From Dongia_A sp035695765 (lineage in GTDB: Bacteria > Pseudomonadota > Alphaproteobacteria > Dongiales > Dongiaceae), in NCBI GenBank assembly GCA_035695765.1, contig DASRRI010000085.1, positions 3,742 to 67,741 on the forward strand: DNA of 64,000 nucleotides. Direction: 5' to 3'. Below are positions 15,350 to 25,246 of this stretch, in pieces. Position 1 is the first letter of the stretch, and each line of letters starts with the position of its first letter. The notes beneath the pieces are model-generated. The model made no database searches and was not told the origin of the DNA. It saw nothing but the letters and a program-made list of their open reading frames with translations. A program made the translations under genes and the position numbers.

Positions 15350-15759
15350 GCGGGCTCGATCAATTGATGCGCCTGCAGCGCTGGACGCTGGATGAGAAGC
15401 GCCGGCAGGCAAGCGATCTCGAGCTGCTGATCGAGCGGCTGATGCAGGACATCACCAAGCTCGACGAGGCGGTCGAGCGCGAGATCGAAGCCTCGCGCGC
15501 CAACGTCGAGCTGCAGCGCATGCTGCCTGGTTACCGCCACGCCATGAAGGGCCGCCGCGAACGGCTGGACAAGTCGCTGGTCGATCTGCGCGGCGAACTC
15601 GACAAGCTGCGCGAACAGATCAGCGCGGCCTTCTCGGAGCTGAAGAAGACCGAGCAGACCGTCAAGAACCGCCAGCAACGCCAGCGCCTCGCGGAACGCC
15701 GCAAGGACCAGGCGATCAGCGACGAGATCGGCCTGCAGCTGCACCGGCGCAAGGGATAA
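15346..15759 (+). CDS. fliJ: flagellar export protein FliJ
   Basis: Coiled-coil stalk of the FliI ATPase complex. The 137-residue protein is almost entirely helical with heptad-like charged repeats (LELLIERLMQDITKLDEAVE, RRERLDKSLVDLRGELDKL) and contains no other domain. It starts at GTG overlapping the fliI stop. The 3' 55 bp are duplicated, 50 of 55 identical, at 20095-20149 beyond the sugar-transporter block. Confidence 0.9.
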   Translation: MSGLDQLMRLQRWTLDEKRRQASDLELLIERLMQDITKLDEAVEREIEASRANVELQRMLPGYRHAMKGRRERLDKSLVDLRGELDKLREQISAAFSELKKTEQTVKNRQQRQRLAERRKDQAISDEIGLQLHRRKG

Positions 15760-15791
15760 GCCGCCGGCTGTCCGTCAGGCGCAGCTCGCCG

Positions 15792-16621
<830 letters not shown>

Positions 16622-16625
<4 letters not shown>

Positions 16626-17755
16626 CGTTCTGCTGTCACCCGGCGGCGGATCATGTTGTTGAAGAGGACGGCGACGAGCAGCATGGCACCGAGAAAGACC
16701 CGGAACCAATCGTTGGGCGCGCCGGTGAAGAGGATACCCTGCTGAACGACTCCGAAGATCAAAGCACCGAAGCAGGCGCCGACAATCGAGCCGTACCCGC
16801 CGGTCAACAGGCACCCGCCGATAACCGCGGCGATGATCGCCTCGAACTCCTTGAGCAGGCCGCGATCGGACGCGGCGGAGCCGAACTCGAATACCTGGCA
16901 CGCGGCATAGACGGTCGCGCAGAAGGCGGTGAACATGAACAGGGCGATCTTCACTCGGTTGACCGGGACACCGACATTGCGCGCCGCATTGGCGTCTCCG
17001 CCGGAGCCGAAGATCCAGTTGCCGAGCGTGGTCCTGGTGAGGATGACATGCGCGATGGCAGCGAGGCCCAAGGCCCAGATGATTACCATGGGTATGCCCT
17101 TGACGCTCGGCTCACCATTTGGGAGCTGCGCAATCAGATCGTGATTGGCGAGCCAGACAAAAAGGCCATTTCCAATGGTGCCGGCGAACAGCCAGGAGAC
17201 GAAGCTGTCACCCGCCGCTTCCTTGACGCCGGCCACGATGGTGCGATTGGAGAAGAGGATCGACAAGGCGATGGTCAGGCCGCGGAGGATATAGAGCGAG
17301 GCGAGTGTTACGATGAAGGACGGCAGCTTGGTGCGGACGGTGATCAGGCCGTTGAGGAAACCGATCGCGAGCGCTCCACCGAAGGCGAAGAGCACGCTGA
17401 CCTCGATCGGCCAGTGGAAATAGACCGTCGGCAGGGCGATCATCATTCCGGCAAACCCGATCATCGAGCCCACCGAGAGATCGAACTCGCCGCCGACCAT
17501 CAGGAGCGCGGCGCCGGTCGCGACGATGATGAGCTGAGCGCTCACCGTGGACCAGCTCAGCACGCCGTCGGCGGCGAACATCCCGGTACCGTTGGCGACA
17601 GTCCCGAAGAAGACGAAGACCAGGACCACGCCGGCGAAAGCGCCGAGGGCTGGACGCGCCATGATGCGGTGGACGGCCGACTGACGGGCTAGTCGTTCAT
17701 CGCCGATGGTGGCGGTGGTCGGCCGGGCGGTGGTGGTTACGGGCTGCTCAGCCAT
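16622..17755 (-). CDS. sugar ABC transporter permease (FrcC/RbsC-like)
   Basis: Inner-membrane channel of the sugar importer. The 377-residue protein has about ten hydrophobic segments and belongs to the RbsC-type (BPD_transp_2) family, shown by GGEFDLSVGSMIGFAGM, the NGLITVRTKLPSFIVTLASL region and GSGGDANAARNVGV. A Thr-rich, polar N-terminal tail of about 35 residues precedes the first segment. It is the middle gene of a binding protein-permease-ATPase operon. Confidence 0.93.
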
Positions 17756-17849
17756 CTTCGTTCATAATCTTGCGTGCATGACGGGCGCCGGAAGCGTCCA
17801 TCCGGTTGTCGCGGTCGCCGGCGGGAAGTGTCCCGCCGGCGACAGTCGC

Positions 17850-18806
17850 CTAGCGATACTCGCCGGCGAGCTTCTCGACCATGGCGATGTTGGCCTTGGT
17901 CACGAAGCCCGGGCCAGTATTGATGTTGCTCGCCGGCATCACGCCGTAGCGCGCGTATTCGGTGAGCAGAACCACCGGCAGGTAGCCCTGCAGATAAGGC
18001 TGCTGGTCAATGGCGGCTTCCATGATGCCATCCTTGATCGCCTGCGAGATGTCGGTGTCGAGATCAAAGCTGATGAAGCTCTTGTACTTGCTGGCGGAGG
18101 ATGTGTCGCGCAGCAGCTTGATCACCGGATCGGCCGAATTTGGGCCGAGCGTCAGGATGCCATCAGTATCGGGATGGGCGGAGAGGTAGGCCTTCACCCG
18201 GTTATAGACGTCGGTCGGGTCCATGCCGGAATCGAGCATCTGGTCGCCGAGTTCGACGCCGAGCGCGTCGGCATAGCCCTGGCAGCGCTCAACCGAGGCC
18301 GTGTTGGTGATGTAATGGTTGACGCACAGGAAATGCGTCACTCCGGCCGCCTTTCCCCGCTCGCCGGCGCCCTTGCCGGCGTCATATTCGGGCTGGCCGA
18401 TATGCATCAGCGCGCCGAGCTTCTTCGACTCATCAGCGGTGCCGGAATTGACTGTGATGACTGGGATGCCCTTGGCAATGGCTGCCTTGAGCGGACCCTC
18501 GAGCACATTGTAGTCGGCGATGGTGCTGATGATGCCGGTGGGATTGGAGGCCGTCGCCTGCTCGATGATGCGCGCCATATCGGCGATGTCACCGGTCGAC
18601 GGGTTGCGATACTCGACTTTGACGCCGAGATCGTGCTCGGCATTCTTGAGGGCGTTCTTGATGGTGTTCCACCACGAGTCCGAATCCGGCGCGTGGCTGA
18701 CGAAGACATAACGCTCACCCTCGGCGTTGGCACTCGGGGCTTGGCCGGCAAGCGGCAGGACCAATGCCGCCGCAAGCAAGGCCATTCGAACGATTGCTAT
18801 TTTCAC
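17850..18806 (-). CDS. periplasmic sugar-binding protein
   Basis: Substrate-capturing protein of the ABC importer, 318 residues. The signal peptide is at the N-terminus (VRMALLAAALVLPLAGQAPSANA). The mature protein is a type I periplasmic-binding fold of the RbsB/FrcB kind (YVFVSHAPDSDSWWNTIKNA, GIPVITVNSG, GILTLGPNSADPV). GTG at 18806 is chosen because GGGAGGA lies just upstream. The sugar cannot be deduced; the fructose-type layout suggests a monosaccharide or polyol. Confidence 0.9.
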   Translation of the reverse strand: MKIAIVRMALLAAALVLPLAGQAPSANAEGERYVFVSHAPDSDSWWNTIKNALKNAEHDLGVKVEYRNPSTGDIADMARIIEQATASNPTGIISTIADYNVLEGPLKAAIAKGIPVITVNSGTADESKKLGALMHIGQPEYDAGKGAGERGKAAGVTHFLCVNHYITNTASVERCQGYADALGVELGDQMLDSGMDPTDVYNRVKAYLSAHPDTDGILTLGPNSADPVIKLLRDTSSASKYKSFISFDLDTDISQAIKDGIMEAAIDQQPYLQGYLPVVLLTEYARYGVMPASNINTGPGFVTKANIAMVEKLAGEYR

Positions 18807-19028
18807 TTTGTTGTCCTCCCGTCTCAGGCACACCGACCATCACCCTGATGGCCGGGACATTCTCGCGCAAACGTTTCAGCGCGCCGTGTACGCGGGCACG
18901 GTGCGCTGCCGTCGCCCGGCAACTCCGGTTCTCTTGTTCGTGCATGACGAAGGCTCTCGCCGATTTTGCAGGCGTTTCACCTTTCCTCCCAATGGCGCAG
19001 AATGTTTTGCGCCTACTTTTCTCATTAT

Positions 19029-19044
19029 TGGAATATATATTCCA
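19029..19044. promoter_or_regulatory. 16-bp perfect palindrome upstream of the sugar transporter
   Basis: TGGAATATATATTCCA is self-complementary over all 16 bases and sits 223 bp before the binding-protein start, in a locally AT-rich stretch. It resembles operators of small dimeric repressors such as GntR types. No regulator gene is adjacent. Otherwise the 18807-19121 gap shows nothing I can name. Confidence 0.4.
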
Positions 19045-19121
19045 CCGGCTCCAGTTTAAGTCAATATGGCTCCGGAGATGGGCGATCATGCCGGTAGAAG
19101 GGTCGACGAAGCTCGAGCGCC

Positions 19122-19277
19122 TCACCGTACCCGATATTTGCTCGCGTAGTGCGTGCGCAGGATCTTGCGGACTTGTTCCGCGACGCGCTTGTTGCCGGTT
19201 GGTGCCGGCTTGCTGCGGCGCTGTTGCGGCTTCAGTTGGTCCGATTCGGCACGCTGTTTTCCGACCTTGCGCGTCAT
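19122..19277 (-). CDS. possible small basic protein
   Basis: A 51-codon frame of mostly Lys/Arg/Gln residues (MTRKVGKQRAESDQ...), ending KYRVR, directly downstream of the SAM hydrolase on the same strand. It has no clear ribosome-binding site and I recognise no family. It may be spurious; it is listed because it fills most of the gap between SAM hydrolase and transporter. Confidence 0.25.
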   Translation of the reverse strand: MTRKVGKQRAESDQLKPQQRRSKPAPTGNKRVAEQVRKILRTHYASKYRVR

Positions 19278-19308
19278 GGTGCAAAGGTGTGCCGCTGTGC
19301 CGGCTCGT

Positions 19309-20037
19309 TCAAGAGATGATCTTGACCGGACTGCCGATCGAAAGACCCAGCACTCGTTCAGCGCGCCCCTGATTGACGGCGATTTCGGCAAGCCCGTTGG
19401 AGTTCTCATACCAGAACGCCGCGCCCGGTGGCAGATCGCTGAAGGTCCGCGCGCGCTCCAATATCCGGCCCGCCACGAGAAGCCGCCCATCGGCCGGCAG
19501 CGAGGCGGCCCTCACTCCGGTTATGGCATTGCCGTAGTGGTCGACATAGACGATCTCGGCGAGGTTGTCGGGCCAGTCGGGCCGTCGATCCGCGGTATCG
19601 GTGCGTGGCCGGCCGGGTGGCGGCTCGCCGCGTGCCAACATGCCGGCCACCGGCGCAAATAGGTCGCGGCCGTGAAAGCTCGCGGACAGGCGGTCCGGCT
19701 TCCATGTGATGTCCCAGCTCAGTGCTTTGCTTGCGCGGCGCTGCACCAGCTCGAACAGGCCGTTGCCCGGGCCGACATACCACCGGCCGTCGGCTTCGAC
19801 GACAATCGATGGCCGCTCTCCGCCGACGCCGGGGTCGACAATGCAGAGAAAGACGGTTCCGGCAAGAAACCATTCGCAATAAGCGGCCAGTAGGTAGGCG
19901 GATGCCTTGGGGTTGCCGACCGGCGCGTCCGCGAACAGGTCGATGACGGGCACGGCCGGCGCGGCTGCATGAAGCACCGCCTTCACCTGCCCGGTATAGG
20001 GGCCGTGCAGCCCGAAATCCGTGAACAGCACGATCAT
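19309..20037 (-). CDS. SAM hydroxide adenosyltransferase (SAM hydrolase, DUF62)
   Basis: Member of the fluorinase/chlorinase superfamily whose common form splits S-adenosylmethionine to adenosine and methionine using water. Visible signatures are MIVLFTDFGLHGPYTGQVK at the N-terminus, the IVDPGVGGER motif, WYVGPGNGLFELV, SFHGRDLFAPVA and YVDHYGNAITG. Length is 242 residues from ATG 20037; a longer frame lacks a better start. It is the first gene of the leftward block lying between fliJ and its duplicated tail. Confidence 0.92.
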   Translation of the reverse strand: MIVLFTDFGLHGPYTGQVKAVLHAAAPAVPVIDLFADAPVGNPKASAYLLAAYCEWFLAGTVFLCIVDPGVGGERPSIVVEADGRWYVGPGNGLFELVQRRASKALSWDITWKPDRLSASFHGRDLFAPVAGMLARGEPPPGRPRTDTADRRPDWPDNLAEIVYVDHYGNAITGVRAASLPADGRLLVAGRILERARTFSDLPPGAAFWYENSNGLAEIAVNQGRAERVLGLSIGSPVKIIS

Positions 20038-20094
20038 GCGGTCAGCATGCCTCAGCACAGCTGCGGCTTGCAACGACGGTGCGGCTCGAGCTCG

Positions 20095-20149
20095 GCAAGG
20101 ACCAGGCGATCAACGACGAGATCGGGTTGCAGCTGCTCCGGCGGAAGGG
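20095..20149 (+). pseudogene. relic of the fliJ 3' end
   Basis: This 55-bp stretch matches the end of fliJ (15701-15755) at 50 of 55 bases without gaps and still reads KDQAINDEIGLQLLRRKG, against KDQAISDEIGLQLHRRKG in FliJ (16 of 18 residues). It has no start codon or upstream coding sequence and the stop codon of fliJ is lost. Similarity drops sharply at both ends. It suggests that the transporter/SAM-hydrolase block entered by a recombination that duplicated the fliJ tail. Confidence 0.75.
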
Positions 20150-20312
20150 CTGCGGCCTTGGACGCCATTGCCTCGGTAAAGACCACATGGAGCACCGGGT
20201 CACACAGGGTTGTTCATTTCACAGCTGCGTGACTATCGCAGTCCTGTGCTGACATAGCGAGATCGCAGTCATTAAATGAGTGACTACGGTCGAATCTCGA
20301 AAGTTCTTTGCC

Positions 20313-20807
20313 ATGATCACCAGGCGATGGCTTTTGGCTGGAGGCGCCATGGCTGCGGTCACCGCGGTAGCGGCGCAGCGTTGGTGGATGCGCACGCCCC
20401 AAGCCAATGAAGTATTCGAGGTCACCCACAGCGATGACGAATGGCGCAAGCTGCTGACGCCGGAGCAATACGCCGTGCTGCGGGAAGCGGGAACCGAACC
20501 GGCCTTCAGCAGCCCGCTTCTGCATGAAGAACGGCGTGGCAATTTCGCCTGCGCCGGCTGCGACCTGGACCTGTTTTCATCGACCACCAAGTTCGACAGC
20601 GGCACTGGCTGGCCGAGTTTCTGGGCGCCGCTCGACAATGCGGTTGGCGAAACCAAGGATACCAGCTTCTTCGTGGTCCGGACGGCCGTGCATTGCCGCC
20701 GCTGTGGCGGTCATCTCGGCCATGTTTTTGACGACGGCCCGCAACCCACTGGTCTGCGCTATTGCATGAACGGCGTTGCGCTGACCTTCAAGCCGGCAGC
20801 GGCCTGA
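20313..20807 (+). CDS. msrB: peptide-methionine (R)-S-oxide reductase MsrB, exported
   Basis: Repairs R-methionine sulfoxide in oxidised proteins. The C-terminal domain has the zinc-binding CxxC pairs (FACAGCDLDLF, HCRRCGGHLGHVF), FDSGTGWPSFW and the catalytic Cys in LRYCMNGVAL. The N-terminus MITRRWLLAGGAMAAV is a twin-arginine-like signal, so the enzyme probably works in the periplasm. ATG 20313 is preferred over GTG 20280 because it places the RR motif at the N-terminus. msrA follows after 15 bp. Confidence 0.92.
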   Translation: MITRRWLLAGGAMAAVTAVAAQRWWMRTPQANEVFEVTHSDDEWRKLLTPEQYAVLREAGTEPAFSSPLLHEERRGNFACAGCDLDLFSSTTKFDSGTGWPSFWAPLDNAVGETKDTSFFVVRTAVHCRRCGGHLGHVFDDGPQPTGLRYCMNGVALTFKPAAA

Positions 20808-20822
20808 ACCCGGAGACAAGCG

Positions 20823-21557
20823 ATGTCACGATCGAATGAGCAAATGTTTCGGCGCATCGCGCCGTTCGCCGGCATCGCTGCTGTCATCCTGCTGTTCGCG
20901 CTGGCGCCGTGGGTGAATCGTTCAGCCGCCGAGGATGCGCAGGTGATACCGGCACCGACCGTCGATGAGCAGCCCACACAATCGGCCTCCGAGGTGGCTG
21001 TGCTGGCGGGCGGATGCTTCTGGGGCGTGCAGGGCGTGTTCCAGCATGTCGAAGGAGTGACGCGTGCAGTGTCAGGCTATGCAGGCGGCGAAGCAAGCAC
21101 CGCGCATTACGAGATCGTCAGCAGCGACACGACCGGTCACGCGGAATCCGTTCAGATCACCTTTGATCCGAGCAAGATCAGTTACGGCAAGATCCTGCAG
21201 ATATATTTCTCGGTCGCCCATGATCCGACCCAGCTCAACCACCAGGGTCCGGATACCGGCACACAATATCGCTCGACGATCTTTCCAATGAATGACGGGC
21301 AGGCACGGGTTGCCAAATCCTACATCAATCAACTCAATGCTGCGCACATCTACCGCGACGAGATCGTCACGACGCTCGAAGCCGGACGGACATTCTACCC
21401 GGCCGAGGACTATCATCAGGATTTCCTGACGTTGAACCCGAACTATCCCTACATCGTGTTCAACGATCTGCCGAAGATCGACAATCTGAAACGCCTCTTT
21501 CCGGATGTGTATCGCGAACAGCCGGTCCTGGTCATGGCAGCCAAGCCCACCAACTGA
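20823..21557 (+). CDS. msrA: peptide-methionine (S)-S-oxide reductase MsrA, membrane-anchored or exported
   Basis: Repairs S-methionine sulfoxide. The catalytic motif GGCFWGVQGVFQ is intact, followed by VSGYAGG, HAESVQITFDP and HDPTQLNHQGPDTGTQYRS. A hydrophobic N-terminal segment (about residues 11-30) indicates export or anchoring, matching the neighbouring MsrB; together they cover both sulfoxide epimers in the envelope. Length is 244 residues. GGAGACAAG precedes the ATG. Confidence 0.93.
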   Translation: MSRSNEQMFRRIAPFAGIAAVILLFALAPWVNRSAAEDAQVIPAPTVDEQPTQSASEVAVLAGGCFWGVQGVFQHVEGVTRAVSGYAGGEASTAHYEIVSSDTTGHAESVQITFDPSKISYGKILQIYFSVAHDPTQLNHQGPDTGTQYRSTIFPMNDGQARVAKSYINQLNAAHIYRDEIVTTLEAGRTFYPAEDYHQDFLTLNPNYPYIVFNDLPKIDNLKRLFPDVYREQPVLVMAAKPTN

Positions 21558-21577
21558 GCGAGGCGAGTGCAGAGCGT

Positions 21578-23446
21578 CTACGCTGAGACCCGCGTCGCCG
21601 ACTTCTCGATCTCTTCCAGCGGCGAGACCGGGAAATCCTTCACCTTCTGAAAGACGAGGCCGCCGCGATAGTCGCCGAGGGCGAGCGCTTCATGGAACAG
21701 CTCGGTGATGTCCTGCCTGAACTTCGGCGGCAGGGCGACGTGGCTGCGGACCATCAGGTCGAACTGCCTCTCGCGCACCAGGCCGTCGAACTGGAAGGGA
21801 CCCATCCTCGACATGTCGACTTCGACGATGAAGCGGGTGCCGGACGTCTCGTCCTTGGCGTCCTTGCGGTCCTTGCGGCGGTCGCGGCGGTAGAACAGGT
21901 TGATCTGCCGGATCGTGCCGTCATCCAGGATCGGGATGAAGCAGCAGCGCCAGTCGATGCCCGGCCTCTCCTGCGACATGGTTGCGACCTGCGCCAGTTC
22001 CTGCCGCACTTTGCGCGCGCTCTCATCGCGCGCGGCGTTGCCGGTGCGGGCGGCGACCAGGGCGCCCAGCAGTGCCTCGGCATCGTTGGTGCGGATTGCC
22101 TGCATCGCGGCGACGAGCCCAGCGGCCAGCTTGGGACCCGCTTGCGGCAAGCGCGCCAAGGTGGCGAGCGTGTCGGCATTGCTCGCGTTCTGCCGCAGCA
22201 GGCCGATGGCGTCGGCGAGGCTCGGCCAGCTGCGCGCGACCGACAGCAGCAGTTGCGGCAAAGACAACGAGCCGGAAGAAAGCGGAGTAGCAGGCATCGG
22301 CACGACCGGTTCGATCGCGAGCGCCAGCTCCGTGCCGAGCGGCAGCGCCAGGGCACCCTGCAGCACGATGGCGCCGAGCGGCGAATGCAGTACCGCATTG
22401 CCGGACGGCGTATAGCCGATGATGCGGCCCGCCATCACATGCGGCACGCCGGACGCAGTTGCCGGGATCGCCAGTGGCAGGCCCGGTGCGGAGGCGATCG
22501 CGATTAGGCGCAGCCGCACTTCGGAGCCGGTCGTCAGGGGAATGGGGAGCTTCGCGCCCGGAGTGAGGCTTTGCGCCAGGTTTGAACCCACGCCCTCGGC
22601 CTGCGAGCCCGACACGAAGGTTCCGGTCAGCTGGCTCGGCAAGGCGGGCGCGAAACTTCCCTTCGCGGGCGGGGTCGAGAAGAACAGCGCCTCGATCTTC
22701 GCACGGACGTCGGCTTGCAACGCGCTGACGAGCGCCTTGGGCAGAGCGGCCGGTGCCTCGGGAGACGGATGTGGCAGAGGCGAGCTCTGTTGGGTTATTG
22801 GAGCCGGCGCGGCTTGGCCGGGCGCGGGTGGATTCGATGAAGCGGACGTCGGCGCCGGCGCCGCGGCAGATGCGGGCAGGGCAGGTTGCGCCCCGGCAAG
22901 AGGGACTTGTCCGCCCGGAACGCTGGGCTGTGGTGTGGGCGGGCCGGGCAGCAGCGAGCGGATAAGCTGGCTCAGCGTGTCGGGCGCCGCTTGAACGATG
23001 GTGCCTTGCAGCACGCTGCCGACAATTGCCACGGGAACTGGAGCGGGGCCGGTCGATGGCGGCGGTGCTTGAGTCTGGCCGCCGCTGGACGTGGTGGGCG
23101 GCGGCACGGTTCCGGTGCGGGGCCCCTGGCTGGTGGCGCCGCTCGGCGGCTGGCCATCGACAGAGAGGACGACCACTTGCAACCGGTCGCCGGCGCTTCG
23201 CACTTCGAGGGTCACCTGGCTGCCGGTCGGAATGTTCGCGGGCGTGGACAGCTTGAGCGCGCCCTTGTCCGTCACGATCACCAGCAAGCCATCGGGATCG
23301 CGGCCTTGCACCTGGCCCTTGACGATGGTGCCGTTGTCGAGCTGCGCCAGCTGGCGCGGCGGATCCGGAATGACCGCAGTCAGGATGTTGGGCGCAGGTC
23401 CGGTCGTTGGCAGCCGTGGCGGCAGATTGATCGAGAATTCGCTCAT
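21578..23446 (-). CDS. FliK-like flagellar hook-length control family protein
   Basis: A 622-residue protein last in the flhA-flhF-flhG run. The N-terminal part has an OB-like region (LDNGTIVKGQVQGRDPDG). The middle (about 110-260) is very Pro/Ala/Ser-rich and the C-terminal 150 residues form a FliK-like domain ending in VDMSRMGPFQFDGLVRE and GGLVFQKVKDFPV. A second, more typical fliK lies at 34.9 kb, so this paralogue may have a different role. ATG 23446 is chosen because upstream sequence belongs to flhG. Confidence 0.7.
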   Translation of the reverse strand: MSEFSINLPPRLPTTGPAPNILTAVIPDPPRQLAQLDNGTIVKGQVQGRDPDGLLVIVTDKGALKLSTPANIPTGSQVTLEVRSAGDRLQVVVLSVDGQPPSGATSQGPRTGTVPPPTTSSGGQTQAPPPSTGPAPVPVAIVGSVLQGTIVQAAPDTLSQLIRSLLPGPPTPQPSVPGGQVPLAGAQPALPASAAAPAPTSASSNPPAPGQAAPAPITQQSSPLPHPSPEAPAALPKALVSALQADVRAKIEALFFSTPPAKGSFAPALPSQLTGTFVSGSQAEGVGSNLAQSLTPGAKLPIPLTTGSEVRLRLIAIASAPGLPLAIPATASGVPHVMAGRIIGYTPSGNAVLHSPLGAIVLQGALALPLGTELALAIEPVVPMPATPLSSGSLSLPQLLLSVARSWPSLADAIGLLRQNASNADTLATLARLPQAGPKLAAGLVAAMQAIRTNDAEALLGALVAARTGNAARDESARKVRQELAQVATMSQERPGIDWRCCFIPILDDGTIRQINLFYRRDRRKDRKDAKDETSGTRFIVEVDMSRMGPFQFDGLVRERQFDLMVRSHVALPPKFRQDITELFHEALALGDYRGGLVFQKVKDFPVSPLEEIEKSATRVSA

Positions 23447-23459
23447 CGCCGCCGATCCG

Positions 23460-24254
23460 CTATGAAGCCTGAGCCAGAAGATGCGCGATCGCTTCGACGT
23501 CGCGTGCCGCATCGCTGCCGGGATGGCGCGTCAGAAGCGGCGTCTGGGCGCGGATCGCGTCTCGCACCTTGGCATCGCGCCGCACCACGCCGAGCAGAGG
23601 CGGCGTCATCTTGAGGAAGGTGTCGCAGGCCTTCGCCAGGGTCTTATAGGTGCGCTCACCCTCGGCCTTGCTGGCGGCGGCATTCACCACCACTCCAACC
23701 TTGGTCTTGGCGCCATCCTGCATCAAGAGCTTGATGAGCGCGTACGCGTCGGTAAGGGAAGTCGGCTCGTCATTGGTGACGACCAGCGTGCGCTGCGCCA
23801 GCGCTGCGAGATGGCGCACCGGCCGCTCGACGCCGGCGCCGAGATCGATCAGCACCCGATCATAGCGCCCGCTGAGAACCGTGATGCCGCCGCCGAAGCT
23901 GGTGAGGCGCGCGGGCGACAGGGTGGCAAGGCTCGCGACGCCGGACCGCCCCGCAATGATGTCGAGGCCGGTCGCTTCATGGCGTTGCGCCGCCTGGGTC
24001 AGCGGCACGTTGTTGTCCAGGACATCCGCCAGGTCGACCTCGGGCGAGAGGCCGAGCTGGATGTCAACATTGGCGAGGCCGAGATCGCCGTCGATCAGGA
24101 CAGTGCGGCGGCCGAGATTGGCCAAGGCGTGCGCCAGTGTGATCGAGAGCCAGGTCTTGCCGACGCCGCCTTTGCCGGACGCGACGGCAACGGCATTTGC
24201 GATCGGCACGGTGGCTGCCGTTGGGGCGATGCGGCGGGGTTCCTGGATCATCAT
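23460..24254 (-). CDS. flhG: flagellar number regulator FlhG (MinD/ParA-type ATPase)
   Basis: P-loop ATPase that partners FlhF to set flagellar number and place. The deviant Walker A SGKGGVGKTWLSITLAHAL is intact, followed by LIDGDLGLANVDIQLG and VLIDLGAGVE. Length is 264 residues from ATG 24254, which overlaps the flhF stop as ATGA; the longer frame lies inside flhF. The extreme C-terminus is not an obvious amphipathic membrane helix, unlike MinD. Confidence 0.9.
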   Translation of the reverse strand: MMIQEPRRIAPTAATVPIANAVAVASGKGGVGKTWLSITLAHALANLGRRTVLIDGDLGLANVDIQLGLSPEVDLADVLDNNVPLTQAAQRHEATGLDIIAGRSGVASLATLSPARLTSFGGGITVLSGRYDRVLIDLGAGVERPVRHLAALAQRTLVVTNDEPTSLTDAYALIKLLMQDGAKTKVGVVVNAAASKAEGERTYKTLAKACDTFLKMTPPLLGVVRRDAKVRDAIRAQTPLLTRHPGSDAARDVEAIAHLLAQAS

Positions 24255-25237
24255 GCGGTACCGGACAGCGATTTGTTTTCGGATGCGCCGGCGGGGACTC
24301 GCGAGTCGGCGCGAGCCGCCGGCAGAATAAGACGGCACAGCGTGTCCGCGCGCAAGGCACTAAGGCCCGACGCGATTTCCGGCGAGCTGCCAAGCCCTGC
24401 GAAGGCGAGTCGCCCAGCCTCCGCCGCGGCCAGGATGCCGCCATAACGCCGCGCCACGTCGATCTTGGTGGCGATCAATCGAGTCGCGCCGGCTTCGGCA
24501 TAACCCGCCGCCAGCTCCGCACTCTCGGCAGCATCGCCGCCGGCTGCCATGACCAGCACGATTTCGGCGGATGCCGCTTCGGCCAACTCGCGAAGCTGCG
24601 CCAGGTCGGCGGCCTTCAAGGGATTGGTGCCGAGCGTATCGACAAGAATGAGGCCATCCGCCTCAGCCTTGGTGACCGCACGGCGCAAGGTCGCAGCGTC
24701 CTTGGCGCGATAAGCGGGAATCTCCAGCGCCTTGGCATAGGTCGCGAGCTGTTCGATCGCGCCGGCCTTCGCCAGGTCGCAGGTGATGGCGGTCGCGGCC
24801 CAGCCATTGACCTTGGCGCGCGCGGCGAGCTTGGCGAGTGTCGACGACTTGCCGGCGCCGGGCAGGCCGGCCAGCAGGATCGGCTTGGCCGGCTTTCGTT
24901 CGATCAGGGGCCGGAATCCGAAGCGAGCGCGCAGAGCAGCGGTCAGTGCCTGTTGTGGGTTTCCGGCTTCCAGATCGCTGGCGGTCGCCAGCAGCCGGTC
25001 GGCCAACGCTTTCGGCACGCCGTGATAGTGCATGGCGGCTTCGAGATCGCTGGCGGCTTCCAGTGAGACGGTCGCGGCAGTGGCCGGCGCGGTGGCAGCA
25101 GGCTCGATCGCGGCGCTCACCTTGACCGACTTGCCGATCTGCTCTGTCGACAGGATGACCGCGTCCTCGCCCAGCGCCGTGCGCACCTGGCGCATGGCCT
25201 CGCTGATCGATGGCGCGGTGAAGGTGCGGAGACGCAT
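24251..25237 (-). CDS. flhF: flagellar SRP-type GTPase FlhF
   Basis: GTPase of the signal-recognition family that guides flagellar placement. The N-terminus MRLRTFTAPSISEAMRQVR is the basic B-domain typical of FlhF. The G domain has the P-loop LLAGLPGAGKSSTLAKLA, the DLAKAGAIEQL segment and VDTLGTNPL. The third motif TKID is at about residue 255 (RLIATKIDVARRYGG). Length is 328 residues. It is 9 bp from flhA and coupled to flhG. Confidence 0.92.
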   Translation of the reverse strand: MRLRTFTAPSISEAMRQVRTALGEDAVILSTEQIGKSVKVSAAIEPAATAPATAATVSLEAASDLEAAMHYHGVPKALADRLLATASDLEAGNPQQALTAALRARFGFRPLIERKPAKPILLAGLPGAGKSSTLAKLAARAKVNGWAATAITCDLAKAGAIEQLATYAKALEIPAYRAKDAATLRRAVTKAEADGLILVDTLGTNPLKAADLAQLRELAEAASAEIVLVMAAGGDAAESAELAAGYAEAGATRLIATKIDVARRYGGILAAAEAGRLAFAGLGSSPEIASGLSALRADTLCRLILPAARADSRVPAGASENKSLSGTA

Positions 25238-25246
25238 CAGCCGGCC

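Noticed and set aside
13904..15412. 502-codon minus-strand frame over fliI
   Set aside because: Shadow of fliI, which has intact Walker motifs; the shadow also overlaps fliJ.
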